Assembly (NCBI RefSeq): GCF_017897595.1 | Contig: NZ_JAGKIK010000004.1 | Coordinates: 1 to 64,000 of the forward strand | Length of the DNA: 64,000 nt | From: Aquimarina sp. U1-2 | Lineage (GTDB): Bacteria > Bacteroidota > Bacteroidia > Flavobacteriales > Flavobacteriaceae | Direction of reading: 5' to 3' | Shown: positions 26,831 through 36,935 of the stretch, piece by piece | How positions within the stretch are numbered: position 1 is the stretch's first letter | Layout: every line of letters begins with the position of its first letter | Made by a program: the position numbers and the translations under genes | The notes under the pieces: generated by a model | Told to the model about the DNA's origin: nothing | Databases searched by the model: none | What the model saw: only the letters and a program-made list of their open reading frames with translations

Positions 26831-28098
26831 TCAACAAAAAAGTCTTAGCTATTATTCTGGGAGGCGGTCAAGGTACCCGTTTATATCCTCTCACCGAAAA
26901 AAGATCCAAACCCGCAGTATCTATCGCAGGTAAATATCGATTGGTAGACATACCGATCTCAAATTGTATTCATTGCGATATCAAAAGAATGTTTGTACTT
27001 ACTCAGTTTAATTCGGCATCTTTAAATAGACATATTAAAAACACGTATGTTTTTAGTTCTTTTAGTAATGCATTTGTTGATATTTTGGCAGCAGAACAAA
27101 CTCCGGATAATAAAACATGGTATCAAGGGACTGCAGATGCGGTTCGGCAGTCAATGCATCATTTACTTAATCACGAATTTGAATACGCCTTGATCCTGTC
27201 TGGCGATCAGTTGTATAAAATGGATTTTGATCAAATGTTGAAAGAGCATATTCAAAAAGAAGCAGACATTTCTGTAGCAACGCTTCCTGTAGTTCCTAAA
27301 GAAGCTACAGAATTTGGTATTTTAAAAACCGATAACGAGAGTTTTATTACATCTTTTACCGAAAAACCAAGCCTGGACAAACTACCGGGCTGGGAATCTG
27401 AAGTGAGTGATGAAATGAAAAGCGAGAATAGAGAATATTTGGCTTCGATGGGGATTTATATCTTTAATAAAGATTTGCTTATCGACATTCTTTCTGATCC
27501 TGATACTGTCGATTTTGGTAAAGAAATCATTCCGCAATCCATTGGTACGCATAAAGTATTAGCCTATCAATATGAAGGGTATTGGACAGATATTGGTAAT
27601 GTAGGTGCTTTTTTTGAAGCCAATATTAGTTTAACCGATGCTATTCCTAAGTTTGACTTGTTTAACAAGGTCAGTTCTGTCTTAACCCGACCCCGTATAC
27701 TGCCTCCATCCAAAATTTCAGGAACTTTAATTGAAAAATCGATGATTGCCGAAGGATGTATTATTAATGCGAAAAAAATAGAGCGCTCTGTAATAGGAAT
27801 ACGATCCAGAATCGGGAAAGAAACTGTGATACGGAATACCTATATGATTGGTAGCAATACTTATGAAGATGTACTTGAACTAGAAGAAAATAAAACTAAA
27901 AACTTACCTTCTTTTGGAGTCGGTGAGCAATGTGCTATTAATTACACTATAATTGATAAGGATGCCAGAATAGGAAATAACGTAACAATTAATGGGGGAG
28001 CACATTTAGAAGATACAGAAGAAGATCTCTATGTGATTAAAGATGGAATCGTAGTCATAAAAAGTCGATCTATTATACCCGACGGTTTTGTGTTGTAG
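26827..28098 (+). CDS. glgC: glucose-1-phosphate adenylyltransferase
   Basis: 423 aa. An N-terminal nucleotidyltransferase domain (ILGGGQGTRLYPLTEKRSKPAV, then LSGDQLYKMD) is followed by a left-handed beta-helix from ~300. The substrate-binding FTEKP and the YWTDIGNVGAFFEAN segment are in place. It makes ADP-glucose from ATP and glucose-1-phosphate, the committed step of bacterial glycogen synthesis, and feeds glgA, with which it shares an ATGA overlap. Allosteric control by glycolytic intermediates is expected from the family; effector choice is not visible. Confidence 0.95.
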   Translation: MINKKVLAIILGGGQGTRLYPLTEKRSKPAVSIAGKYRLVDIPISNCIHCDIKRMFVLTQFNSASLNRHIKNTYVFSSFSNAFVDILAAEQTPDNKTWYQGTADAVRQSMHHLLNHEFEYALILSGDQLYKMDFDQMLKEHIQKEADISVATLPVVPKEATEFGILKTDNESFITSFTEKPSLDKLPGWESEVSDEMKSENREYLASMGIYIFNKDLLIDILSDPDTVDFGKEIIPQSIGTHKVLAYQYEGYWTDIGNVGAFFEANISLTDAIPKFDLFNKVSSVLTRPRILPPSKISGTLIEKSMIAEGCIINAKKIERSVIGIRSRIGKETVIRNTYMIGSNTYEDVLELEENKTKNLPSFGVGEQCAINYTIIDKDARIGNNVTINGGAHLEDTEEDLYVIKDGIVVIKSRSIIPDGFVL

Positions 28099-28164
28099 AA
28101 AAGATACCTGCAAAAATAAAAGTAGTAATCTCTATTTATGTTTACGAAAGCTATACCGTAGAAT

Positions 28165-30087
28165 ATGAGTACGACAGTTGCACATAGTTTTTTTTCAGAA
28201 TTTGATGTTAATCTATTCAAATCAGGTACACATTATCGTTTGTACGAAAAATTTGGCGCGCACACAACGATGGTTGATGGGGTAGCGGGAACCTATTTTG
28301 CCGTTTGGGCACCAGCAGCTAAGTCGGTTTCTGTGGTAGGAGATTTTAATTATTGGACAGAAGGGGAGCATCTACTCAATGTACGATGGGATAAATCAGG
28401 TATTTGGGAAGGTTTTATACCCGGAGCCACCAAAGGAGACGTGTATAAATATAAAATACAATCGCATCTAGACGTAAAAACTGAAAAAGTAGATCCATAT
28501 GCACGTAGATGTGAGCATCCGCCAAAAACAGGATCCGTAATTTGGGATGATGACTACTACTGGCAAGACAAAACCTGGATGAGAACGCGTAAAAAACACA
28601 ATGCACTCGATGCTCCTTTCGCGGTTTATGAAGTACATCTGGGTTCATGGAAAAAAAAGGTAGCAGAAAACAGATCACTTTCGTATCTAGAACATGCAGA
28701 CGAGCTGGTGTCTTATTGTAAAGAAATGCAATTTACACATGTCGAAATCATGCCGATTATGGAACATCCTTACGATCCGTCATGGGGATATCAAATCACA
28801 GGATATTTTGCGCCTACTGCTCGTTTCGGGTATCCTGAAGAATTTAAGTCTCTCATTGATAAGCTCCATCAAAATAATATTGGTGTCATTTTAGACTGGG
28901 TACCCTCTCATTTTCCAGAAGATGCTCATGGATTAGGAGGTTTTGATGGCACTTGCCTGTATGAACATCCAGACGAGCAGAAAGGATACCACCCCGATTG
29001 GAAAAGTCTGATTTTTAACTATGGCCGTAATGAAGTACGAAGTTTTTTGATAAGTAATGCAATATTTTGGCTGGATCAGTATCATATCGATGGGTTACGG
29101 GTCGATGCGGTAGCTTCGATGCTGTATTTGGATTATTCTAGAGAAAAAGGAGAATGGCAGCCCAACATATATGGCGGTAGAGAATACCTTGAGGCTATTT
29201 CTTTTTTAAAAGAACTCAATAAAGAAGTGTATGCAAGTTTTCCTGATGTGCAAACTATTGCCGAAGAATCAACCTCGTTTCCTATGGTGTCTAAACCTAC
29301 CTATTTGGGCGGACTCGGCTTTGGTATGAAATGGATGATGGGTTGGATGCACGACACCTTACATTATATTGAAAAAAAACCTATTCATCGTTGGCATCAT
29401 CAAAATGAGCTTACCTTTAGTATGACCTATGCGTTTTCTGAAAATTTTATGCTACCGCTATCGCACGATGAAGTAGTACATGGCAAGAGAAGCCTACTCG
29501 GAAGAATGCCCGGTGATGAGTGGCAACAGTTTGCCAACTTTAGGTTGTTATACAGTTTTATGTATACCCACCCCGGTACAAATTTAATTTTTATGGGAGG
29601 CGAGTTCGCACAACGAGAAGAATGGAAATTTGGGCATAGTCTGGATTGGCACCTACTTCAATATGAGTATCATTCAGGTGTACAAAAGCTAGTTCGAGAG
29701 CTTAACATACTCTACAGAACCTATCCTGCCCTGTACCAAAAACAGTTCAGCTCAGATGGTTTTGAATGGATAAGTCATGAGGATACCACCAATTCGGTAA
29801 TTACCTACGTTCGCTATGGACATTTGATAGAGGACACACTAGTTATTGCATGTAATTTTACTCCCGTTCCCAGAAAGAATTATACAATTGGTCTTCCAGA
29901 GAAGGTTCAAGCATTATATCAAATTTTTAATAGTGATGACAAAAAATATGGCGGTAGTGGGTATACGAATTCAGAAAAAATTAAAATCACAAATACACAT
30001 TGGAACAATCGTTCTAAGTCTGCTGAAATTTGTATTCCACCCCTGGGTGCAGTCATCTTCAGTATAAAAAACGAATGTAGAACATAA
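28165..30087 (+). CDS. glgB: 1,4-alpha-glucan branching enzyme
   Basis: 640 aa GH13 enzyme: a CBM48 domain (~40-110), a TIM-barrel catalytic domain, and a C-terminal beta domain. The nucleophile D314 (LRVDAV), acid/base E367 (IAEES) and transition-state D435 (LSHDEVVHGK) are all present. It lacks the extra N1 domain found in longer GlgB proteins. It introduces alpha-1,6 branches into the glucan made by GlgA. The gap to glgC is 66 bp. Confidence 0.95.
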   Translation: MSTTVAHSFFSEFDVNLFKSGTHYRLYEKFGAHTTMVDGVAGTYFAVWAPAAKSVSVVGDFNYWTEGEHLLNVRWDKSGIWEGFIPGATKGDVYKYKIQSHLDVKTEKVDPYARRCEHPPKTGSVIWDDDYYWQDKTWMRTRKKHNALDAPFAVYEVHLGSWKKKVAENRSLSYLEHADELVSYCKEMQFTHVEIMPIMEHPYDPSWGYQITGYFAPTARFGYPEEFKSLIDKLHQNNIGVILDWVPSHFPEDAHGLGGFDGTCLYEHPDEQKGYHPDWKSLIFNYGRNEVRSFLISNAIFWLDQYHIDGLRVDAVASMLYLDYSREKGEWQPNIYGGREYLEAISFLKELNKEVYASFPDVQTIAEESTSFPMVSKPTYLGGLGFGMKWMMGWMHDTLHYIEKKPIHRWHHQNELTFSMTYAFSENFMLPLSHDEVVHGKRSLLGRMPGDEWQQFANFRLLYSFMYTHPGTNLIFMGGEFAQREEWKFGHSLDWHLLQYEYHSGVQKLVRELNILYRTYPALYQKQFSSDGFEWISHEDTTNSVITYVRYGHLIEDTLVIACNFTPVPRKNYTIGLPEKVQALYQIFNSDDKKYGGSGYTNSEKIKITNTHWNNRSKSAEICIPPLGAVIFSIKNECRT

Positions 30088-30275
30088 CCTATTTTTAGTA
30101 ATTCTAAAGCTATAAATTAACTATTGTAAAAACCTGAAAATTAAAGATTGGTTAATATATAATATCGCAAACGTTTTCGTTAATTTTTCTTGATAACTAG
30201 TTATAAAATTCATTTTTAAATACAGTAAGTTGTCGTTTTTTTATAGAACGCAAGGCTAAACAAAAAGTAATACAT

Positions 30276-32678
30276 ATGATCATCAATACAGAACTAGAAC
30301 AAAAAGGAAACTTATTTCCGGGTGCAATTAATAGTTTCGCCCAAGATGTCGATAAGATCAATTTTACTACAGAAAATGGTGTTATACTTCAGGTTACTAT
30401 TATTCGAGGAAGTGTTATTCGATTTAGATATGCAACAGATCTTAATTTTGAAAAAGATTTTTCATATGCCATTAGTGAAGATGGAGCAAGAGGATATAGT
30501 AAATTAGAGGTAGAAGAGCGGGATCATGAGTATGCCATTATTACCTCACGTTTAGAAGTAACCATTGGTAAAGAAAACCTCAGTTCAACCATAAAAGATC
30601 TAGAAGGCAATGTAATCTGTAGAGATGATTGGGGGTATCATTGGGAACAAAGTTATGAATTTGGCGGCAATATTGTAAAAATGAGTAAGTCTGCTCCTCA
30701 AGGCGAATGTTATTATGGTCTGGGGGATAAACCTATGCATCTCAACCTCAAAGGTAAACGAATAGAGAATTGGGCAACAGATCAATATGCGTTTGGAAAA
30801 GATCAGGATCCGCTATACAAAAGTGTGCCGTTTTACATTGGCATGTATCAGGAACGAGCTTATGGAATTTTCTTCGATAATACATTCAAAACTTTTTTTG
30901 ACTTTTGTCAGGAACGTCGCAATGTTACTAGTTTTTGGGCTCAGGGAGGGGAGATGAATTATTACTTCTTCTATGGTCCCAATATGCAAGATGTGATTAC
31001 GCGGTATACCGATTTAACAGGTAAACCAGAATTACCACCATTATGGGCACTAGGTTATCATCAATGCAAATGGAGTTATTATCCTGAGAGTAAAGTGAAA
31101 GAGGTCACTACCAAATTTAGAGCATTACAAATACCATGTGATGCCATTTATCTGGATATTGATTATATGGATGGGTTTAGGTGCTTTACATGGAATAAAG
31201 AGTATTTCCCTGATCCAAAACGAATGGTAGCAGAGTTGGCAGAAGAGGGTTTTAAAACTATTGTTATTATCGATCCCGGAATAAAAATAGATAGCGAATA
31301 TTGGGTATACCAGGAAGCGATGCAGAAAGACTATTTTTGTAAACGAGCCGATGGTCCCTATATGCGGGGAAAAGTGTGGCCTGGCGAATGCTATTTTCCA
31401 GATTTTACCAATCCCGAAGTACGAGAATGGTGGTCTGGACTATTTAAAGAAATCATTGACGAAATAGGAGTAAAAGGAGTTTGGAACGACATGAACGAAC
31501 CGGCAGTGATGGAAGTTCCCGGTAAGACATTTCCGAATGATGTAAGACACAATTATGAAGGAAACCCTTGTAGTCATAGAAAAGCACACAATATTTATGG
31601 TACACAGATGGCACGGGCGACCTATGAGGGGGTGAAACGGTTTGCCTATCCTAAAAGACCGTTTATCATCACACGATCTGCATATTCGGGCGCACAACGC
31701 TATACATCTTCTTGGACGGGTGATAACATTGCTACCTGGGAGCATTTGTGGATAGCAAATATACAGGCGCAACGTATGAGTATGAGCGGTATGTCGTTTA
31801 CCGGTAGTGATATTGGAGGATTTGCAGAGCATCCTACAGGAGAATTGTATGCACGATGGATACAACTGGGTGTATTTCATCCATTTTGCAGAACGCATTC
31901 ATCAGGGGATCATGGTAATCAAGAACCTTGGACTTTTGGAGAAGAAGTGGTTAATGTAACTCGTAAATTTGTTGAACTGCGCTACCAATTGTTACCTTAT
32001 TTATATACGATGTTTTGGGAATATGCCGAAGAAGGTATCCCGATGCTGAAACCTTTAGTATTATTTGATCAAGCAGATTTACAAACTCATTATAGAACCG
32101 ATGAGTTTATTTTTGGAAATCAATTGCTGGTTTGCCCTGTACAGGAACCTAATGCCAAAGGTCGAAGAATGTACATTCCTCGTGGGAATTGGTATAATTA
32201 TTGGACTCGCGAATATATTAAAGGTGGAATGGAGCAATGGGTAGATGCAGATCTGGATACCATTCCATTATTCGTTAAAGAAGGAGCCATTATTCCCAAA
32301 TATCCTGTACAGCAATATGTAGGTGAAAAGAAAATCGAAACACTACAATTAGAAGTATATTACAAATTAGGTAATAAAGAAATTTCAAAAGTTTTTGAGG
32401 ATGCCCAGGATGGCTATGATTATGCTAAAGGCAGATTTAGTTTACGAAGTTTTTCTTTTACGGGTAAAGAAAAAGAACTTATTATTCAACAACATAAAAA
32501 TGGAAGCTTTATTACCGAATATGAGATGATAAAGATTGAATTTATCGGACTCCCTTTTGCAGTCCAGGAAATCGAAATCGATAATGAAGTCGTTGCGTTA
32601 AATAGCATTCAGTTTCAAGAAAGTGAAAATACTATCGTAGTGCGTAAAGATTTTACCGAATTGCACATTGTAGGCTAA
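30276..32678 (+). CDS. GH31 alpha-glucosidase
   Basis: 800 aa, full-length glycoside hydrolase family 31. An N-terminal beta-sandwich (about 20-240) precedes the catalytic barrel with nucleophile D405 in VWNDMNEP and acid/base D483 in WTGDN, and C-terminal beta domains follow. There is no signal peptide, so it acts in the cytoplasm, most likely releasing glucose from malto-oligosaccharides or glycogen branches. It is separated from glgB by 188 bp and may have its own promoter. No glgP or glgX follows, so this enzyme may be the local route for glucan breakdown (inference). Confidence 0.92.
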   Translation: MIINTELEQKGNLFPGAINSFAQDVDKINFTTENGVILQVTIIRGSVIRFRYATDLNFEKDFSYAISEDGARGYSKLEVEERDHEYAIITSRLEVTIGKENLSSTIKDLEGNVICRDDWGYHWEQSYEFGGNIVKMSKSAPQGECYYGLGDKPMHLNLKGKRIENWATDQYAFGKDQDPLYKSVPFYIGMYQERAYGIFFDNTFKTFFDFCQERRNVTSFWAQGGEMNYYFFYGPNMQDVITRYTDLTGKPELPPLWALGYHQCKWSYYPESKVKEVTTKFRALQIPCDAIYLDIDYMDGFRCFTWNKEYFPDPKRMVAELAEEGFKTIVIIDPGIKIDSEYWVYQEAMQKDYFCKRADGPYMRGKVWPGECYFPDFTNPEVREWWSGLFKEIIDEIGVKGVWNDMNEPAVMEVPGKTFPNDVRHNYEGNPCSHRKAHNIYGTQMARATYEGVKRFAYPKRPFIITRSAYSGAQRYTSSWTGDNIATWEHLWIANIQAQRMSMSGMSFTGSDIGGFAEHPTGELYARWIQLGVFHPFCRTHSSGDHGNQEPWTFGEEVVNVTRKFVELRYQLLPYLYTMFWEYAEEGIPMLKPLVLFDQADLQTHYRTDEFIFGNQLLVCPVQEPNAKGRRMYIPRGNWYNYWTREYIKGGMEQWVDADLDTIPLFVKEGAIIPKYPVQQYVGEKKIETLQLEVYYKLGNKEISKVFEDAQDGYDYAKGRFSLRSFSFTGKEKELIIQQHKNGSFITEYEMIKIEFIGLPFAVQEIEIDNEVVALNSIQFQESENTIVVRKDFTELHIVG

Positions 32679-32696
32679 TATGATACCCATAAAAAT

Positions 32697-32805
32697 GAAT
32701 TACCTTCGAGGCAGAGCTTTTAGAGGTATCAGAATCAAGACCATTTTACTTTAAGAATCTAGAAACTAGATTATCTTTTTGTCTTAGCTCTTGGCTTCAA
32801 AAGTC
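32697..32805. repeat. degenerate ~110-bp repeat, related to 40727-40840
   Basis: Shared order of motifs: AATTAC, GAGGCA, GCTTTT, CTTTAAGAA, ATTATCTTTT, CTTGGCT. Similarity is patchy. The remainder of the 32679-32966 spacer contains no gene. Confidence 0.4.
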
Positions 32806-32966
32806 CTAATGTAAAAATCTCATTTATAATGGTTTTGAACTCCCCATTTTCGTTATGCCCAGAATAAGATTGAACTTATGGATTGAGTCAAATTTAAAGT
32901 CAATATTATTAAAATACAGTTGTGATTTTCGTAATTTTATGACGTAATAATTCATTAAACGATATC

Positions 32967-33788
32967 ATGAACTATAAAAAAATAATAGGATTAGTGATAG
33001 TGCTTTGTAGTATTGCATCGTGCAAAACGAATCCTTTCACCGGAAAAAAAACATTGGCATTGGTATCCAATTCACAAATTTTACCAATGGCATTTCAGCA
33101 ATATGATCAATTTTTGAGTCAAAATAAAGTGATTAAAGGTACTTCTCAGGCTCAAATGATTAACAATGTTGGGCAAAAGATAGCAAAGGCTTCAGAACGG
33201 TGGCTAAATGCTAATGGATATCAAGGTTATCTTAAAGACTATAGATGGGAGTACACTTTGGTACAGGATGATGCTGTAAACGCCTGGTGTATGCCAGGAG
33301 GTAAAATTGTCTTCTACACAGGGATCATGCCAATAGCTAAAGATGAAACCGGAGTAGCAACCATCATGGGTCATGAAGTAGCTCATGCACTCGCTAATCA
33401 TGGTCAGCAAAGAATGAGTGCAGGTCAATTGCAGCAGGTTGCCGGCGTGGCTACTTCGGTTGCGATACAAAATAAAAGCGCACAAACCCAACAAATTATT
33501 GGTACTGCTTTTGGTTTGGGGACTCAGTTAGGAGTAATGCTTCCGTTTAGCAGAAGTCATGAAACCGAGGCCGATCGTATCGGTTTACAGTTAATGGCGA
33601 TAGCGGGATACGATCCTGATGAGGCGGCAAACTTATGGAGACGCATGAAAGCAAATAGTGGTGGGCAAGCACCTCCAGAATTTCTAAGCACACACCCATC
33701 TAGTGATACGCGCATCCGAAATCTTACAGCATGGGCTCCCGCAGCAAAGGCGGAAGCACGCAAATTTGGAGTAACGCGCTTTAAATAA
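32967..33788 (+). CDS. M48 family metallopeptidase lipoprotein
   Basis: 273 aa. Lipobox SIASC (C19). Catalytic motif H136-E-V-A-H140 (MGHEVAHALANHG) with the third zinc ligand in ETEADRIG (about E201) and the LSTHPSSDTRI segment typical of LoiP/BepA-like M48 proteases. These peptidases work in envelope quality control, degrading misfolded outer-membrane proteins. Its lipid anchor puts it at a membrane facing the periplasm. Single gene with a strong terminator downstream. Confidence 0.92.
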   Translation: MNYKKIIGLVIVLCSIASCKTNPFTGKKTLALVSNSQILPMAFQQYDQFLSQNKVIKGTSQAQMINNVGQKIAKASERWLNANGYQGYLKDYRWEYTLVQDDAVNAWCMPGGKIVFYTGIMPIAKDETGVATIMGHEVAHALANHGQQRMSAGQLQQVAGVATSVAIQNKSAQTQQIIGTAFGLGTQLGVMLPFSRSHETEADRIGLQLMAIAGYDPDEAANLWRRMKANSGGQAPPEFLSTHPSSDTRIRNLTAWAPAAKAEARKFGVTRFK

Positions 33789-33835
33789 TTGTAAAGTTTC
33801 TATTTGTTAAAAAGATTATAACTATTTTAGAAGCT

Positions 33836-33866
33836 GTTCTGAGTTTTTCAGAGCAGCTTTTTTAAT
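33836..33866 (+). terminator. terminator after the M48 gene
   Basis: Arms AAGCTG/CAGCTT extended by TTCTGA/TCAGAG, followed by TTTTTT. Confidence 0.9.
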
Positions 33867-33869
33867 AAA

Positions 33870-34023
33870 TGAATATCCGTAATTTAATCTAAACGGTTTG
33901 CGTCAAGCTGAACTCGTTTCAGCTTCTCATTTCAATGTACTGAAAATATACTTAATGAGATCCTGAAATGAATTCAGGATGACTTCTCAGTTAAATTTCA
34001 GGTATAATAACGGACAATCAATT
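33870..34023. repeat. 154-bp dispersed repeat R4, copy b
   Basis: Nearly identical to 10648-10801 with a handful of substitutions. It ends only ~14 bp before the transporter start, so the repeat forms that gene's upstream region. Confidence 0.9.
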
Positions 34024-34036
34024 TTAATAATACTAT

Positions 34037-35365
34037 ATGAGTAAAACACTTCCGAAAGGACATAAAAAATTGCTTAATGCCTGGGCTTTTTACGATTGGG
34101 CAAATTCTGTATACAATTTAACCATCTCATCTGCAATCTTTCCTATTTTTTGGGGAGCACTAACGATTATTCGAGACGATCAGGATCACATTATAAGCGA
34201 TACCGTTCGGTTTTTTGGGTATGACTTTAACAATGATTCTCTTATTAGTTATGTTACCGCGTTGGCATTTTTGGTAGTATCATGTATTAGTCCGTTGCTT
34301 TCTGGTATTGCCGACTATGTTGGAAATAAGAAAAATTTCCTGAAATTTTTCTGCTACCTGGGTGCATTGTCATGCATAGGTTTATACTGGTTTTCTTTAG
34401 AATTTCTATGGTTTGGTTTGTTATGTTATTTCTTAGCGCTTATAGGTTTTTGGGCAAGTTTGGTTTTTTATAATTCCTATTTACCTGATATAGCATTTCC
34501 AGAACAACAAGATGCCATTAGTGCCAAAGGGTTTTCGATGGGATATATTGGGAGTGTATTGTTACTGATCATTAATTTAATCATGATTTTGAAATTTGAA
34601 TGGTTTGGATTTGAAGATGAAGGTACACCTACTAGACTATCCTTTGTGATGGTAGGAGTTTGGTGGATAGGATTCAGTCAATACACCTATTATTATTTAC
34701 CCAAAGGAAACAAAAAAGATGTACTCACAAAAGCAGTACTTTTTAATGGTTTTAAAGAACTTAAGACCATATGGAACAAGCTACAAAGTAATCTGAAATT
34801 ACGACGGTATCTTAGTGCTTTTTTTGTGTACAGTATGGCCGTACAAACCATTATGCTTATTGCTACCTATTTTGGGATTGAAGAATTAGACTGGGGTGAA
34901 CAAAATGCAACTACTGGTTTAATTATAAGTATACTTTTGATTCAATTGGTAGCGGTAGTAGGCGCAACGTTAACCTCTAGAGCTTCTTCAAAATTTGGAA
35001 ATATTCGAACCTTAATTGCCATTAATATGATTTGGATCGGTATATGCATATACGCATACACGATTACAACCCCATTTCAATTTTATATTGCTGCGGCAAT
35101 AGTAGGCTTGGTTATGGGAGGAATACAAGCACTATCCAGATCCACATATTCAAAATTATTACCTGAAAATGCAGTTGATACTGCCTCTTATTTCAGTTTT
35201 TATGATGTTTCAGAAAAGATTGGAATTGTTATTGGGATGTTTTCTTACGGAATCATTGCTCAACTAACAGGAAGTGTACGGTATTCCATTTTATTTCTTA
35301 TTTTATTTTTTGTCATAGGTCTTTTCTTGTTATACAGGATACCTAATCGAAATGCGCAAGGATAA
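34037..35365 (+). CDS. UMF1-type MFS transporter (Atg22-like)
   Basis: 442 aa with 12 predicted transmembrane segments. The start KKLLNAWAFYDWANSVYNLTI is the hallmark of the UMF1/Atg22-like group, and the SPLLSGIADYVGNKKNFL loop is the MFS A-motif region. Members are proposed amino-acid or metabolite exporters; the substrate here is not visible. Its entire upstream region is a copy of a dispersed repeat, so its promoter lies in or before that repeat. Confidence 0.85.
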   Translation: MSKTLPKGHKKLLNAWAFYDWANSVYNLTISSAIFPIFWGALTIIRDDQDHIISDTVRFFGYDFNNDSLISYVTALAFLVVSCISPLLSGIADYVGNKKNFLKFFCYLGALSCIGLYWFSLEFLWFGLLCYFLALIGFWASLVFYNSYLPDIAFPEQQDAISAKGFSMGYIGSVLLLIINLIMILKFEWFGFEDEGTPTRLSFVMVGVWWIGFSQYTYYYLPKGNKKDVLTKAVLFNGFKELKTIWNKLQSNLKLRRYLSAFFVYSMAVQTIMLIATYFGIEELDWGEQNATTGLIISILLIQLVAVVGATLTSRASSKFGNIRTLIAINMIWIGICIYAYTITTPFQFYIAAAIVGLVMGGIQALSRSTYSKLLPENAVDTASYFSFYDVSEKIGIVIGMFSYGIIAQLTGSVRYSILFLILFFVIGLFLLYRIPNRNAQG

Positions 35366-35394
35366 GAGATAACAATTTTCTTAAATGAGACAAA

Positions 35395-35422
35395 TTGCCT
35401 TTTAAGGATGCTATAATTTTGT
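35395..35422 (+). promoter_or_regulatory. candidate promoter for lipocalin-OmpA pair
   Basis: -33 TTG (35395-35397), 17-nt spacer, -7 TAATTTTG (35415-35422). It would leave a ~240-nt leader before the lipocalin gene; the rest of the 35366-35665 spacer is AT-rich with no gene. Confidence 0.4.
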
Positions 35423-35665
35423 ATAACAAATGTTTAAAAAATTCAAATACATAAATAGAATGATTTTACTTGCAAGATAAACTTAAAAAAGGTAAATCTT
35501 CATGACCATACCATAGCGCAAAAAGTATAAATTCCAATTGAACTCTTAAAAAAGTATTTCGTCTATTTTATTTCATTTATTTTACGCTAATATTCGGTTT
35601 TAATAGAAATATTATAGAATTTGAAGCGTTATCAACAATAATTTTAATTTAGTAAACCAACAACA

Positions 35666-36145
35666 ATGAAAAATCTAATAGTACTGCTGGCCGTTATTGT
35701 GCTAGCCTCTTGTAATACTGCGCAACAAACAGTAATTGCAGCAAAAAAGACTTTAAAAGGAGAGTGGTCTCTTGATAATATTAGTTATGATCGTAGTGGT
35801 ATCTTTGATGTTAACTTATACAACGATGCTTCTGCAGAATGTTTTACAGGTAGTACCTGGAAATTCATTCCTAACAACAATACAGGAAAATACATGATCA
35901 ATAAAAGTGAATGTATTGCTACAGGAGCACGTAATTTTAGATTTACAATTCCTAAACCAGAATCAGACGGGATGTATTACTTCATGTTCAAACCCATCAA
36001 TGAAAAGAAAAAGAGCACCAATAACAATGCAGGCTATAGAATGGCTTTACAACATCTTGATGATACTACAATGACCTGGGCTATGACGGTAAGTTTAGAA
36101 GGAAAGCCCTTTGTTATTACAATGAATTTTAATAAATTACAATAA
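35666..36145 (+). CDS. lipocalin-like lipoprotein
   Basis: 159 aa, lipobox LASC (C16). The mature part is a single lipocalin-like barrel: LKGEWSLDNISYD start, FTGSTWKFIPNNNTGKY, then the MALQHLDDTTMTWAMTVSLEGKPF pair of strands. It probably sits in the inner leaflet of the outer membrane and binds a small hydrophobic ligand. It is followed 17 bp later by an OmpA lipoprotein gene on the same strand, so the two form an operon. Related pairs are common in flavobacteria. Confidence 0.82.
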   Translation: MKNLIVLLAVIVLASCNTAQQTVIAAKKTLKGEWSLDNISYDRSGIFDVNLYNDASAECFTGSTWKFIPNNNTGKYMINKSECIATGARNFRFTIPKPESDGMYYFMFKPINEKKKSTNNNAGYRMALQHLDDTTMTWAMTVSLEGKPFVITMNFNKLQ

Positions 36146-36162
36146 ACACAAATCCATTAACA

Positions 36163-36855
36163 ATGAAACAAGTTTTTAAAAATATAGGAATTACATTCAT
36201 GGCTGTAGCATTTTTATGCAGCTGTGAAGCCACAAGAAATGCAAATAATACACAAAAAGGTGCAGTAATTGGTACTGCGGCTGGTGCAGTAATCGGCGGA
36301 ATCATCGGTAATAATGTTAAAAAGAAAAATTCTGCCTTAGGAGCTGTTATTGGTGGTGTAGTAGGAGGAGTTGCCGGTGGTGTTATCGGTAAGCAAATGG
36401 ATAAACAAGCCCAAAAGATTGAATCAGAAATACCAGGTGCAGAAGTAACTCGAGTTGGCGAAGGAATTGACGTAGTATTCGACGAAAATAGTGGGGTTTA
36501 TTTTGCTACTAATAAATCAAATATCAATTCGAAATCACAGGCTAACCTTAATAAACTGGCTGGTATATTTAAAGAGTATCCAGATACCAATATCATCGTA
36601 GAAGGGCATACCGATAATACAGGTGATGACGCCTATAATATGACGCTTTCTCAAAAAAGAGCAAATGCGGTTACAGAGTATCTTGTATCGCAGGGCATTA
36701 GTCGAAGTAGATTAACTACGTATGCACATGGTGAAACGCTTCCAAAATACGATAATGGAACTGCAGAAGGAAGAGCTAAAAACAGAAGAGTAGAGCTTGG
36801 TATTGTCGCGAATGAAAAGATGAAAAGAGATGCACAAAATCAAGTAAAACAATAA
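36163..36855 (+). CDS. OmpA-family lipoprotein with glycine zipper
   Basis: 230 aa. Lipobox LCSC (C21). Residues ~35-85 are glycine-zipper repeats (GAVIGTAAGAVIGGIIGNN...GGVVGGVAGGVIGKQ) that can insert in the membrane, followed by the OmpA peptidoglycan-binding domain (~115-225) with NIIVEGHTDNTGDDAYNM and the NRRVEL end. It tethers the outer membrane to the cell wall. It is co-transcribed with the upstream lipocalin gene and ends at a good terminator. Confidence 0.9.
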   Translation: MKQVFKNIGITFMAVAFLCSCEATRNANNTQKGAVIGTAAGAVIGGIIGNNVKKKNSALGAVIGGVVGGVAGGVIGKQMDKQAQKIESEIPGAEVTRVGEGIDVVFDENSGVYFATNKSNINSKSQANLNKLAGIFKEYPDTNIIVEGHTDNTGDDAYNMTLSQKRANAVTEYLVSQGISRSRLTTYAHGETLPKYDNGTAEGRAKNRRVELGIVANEKMKRDAQNQVKQ

Positions 36856-36878
36856 TTGTTTTTTTAACACATTTTAAA

Positions 36879-36909
36879 ATCCCGATAAATCGTATCGGGA
36901 TTTTTTTAT
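36879..36909 (+). terminator. terminator after the OmpA gene
   Basis: Arms AATCCCGATA/TATCGGGATT followed by TTTTTT. It separates the OmpA gene from the biosynthetic cluster that follows 12-27 bp later. Confidence 0.88.
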
Positions 36910-36935
36910 GCTTCAAATTTATGTATCTTCCCCTT

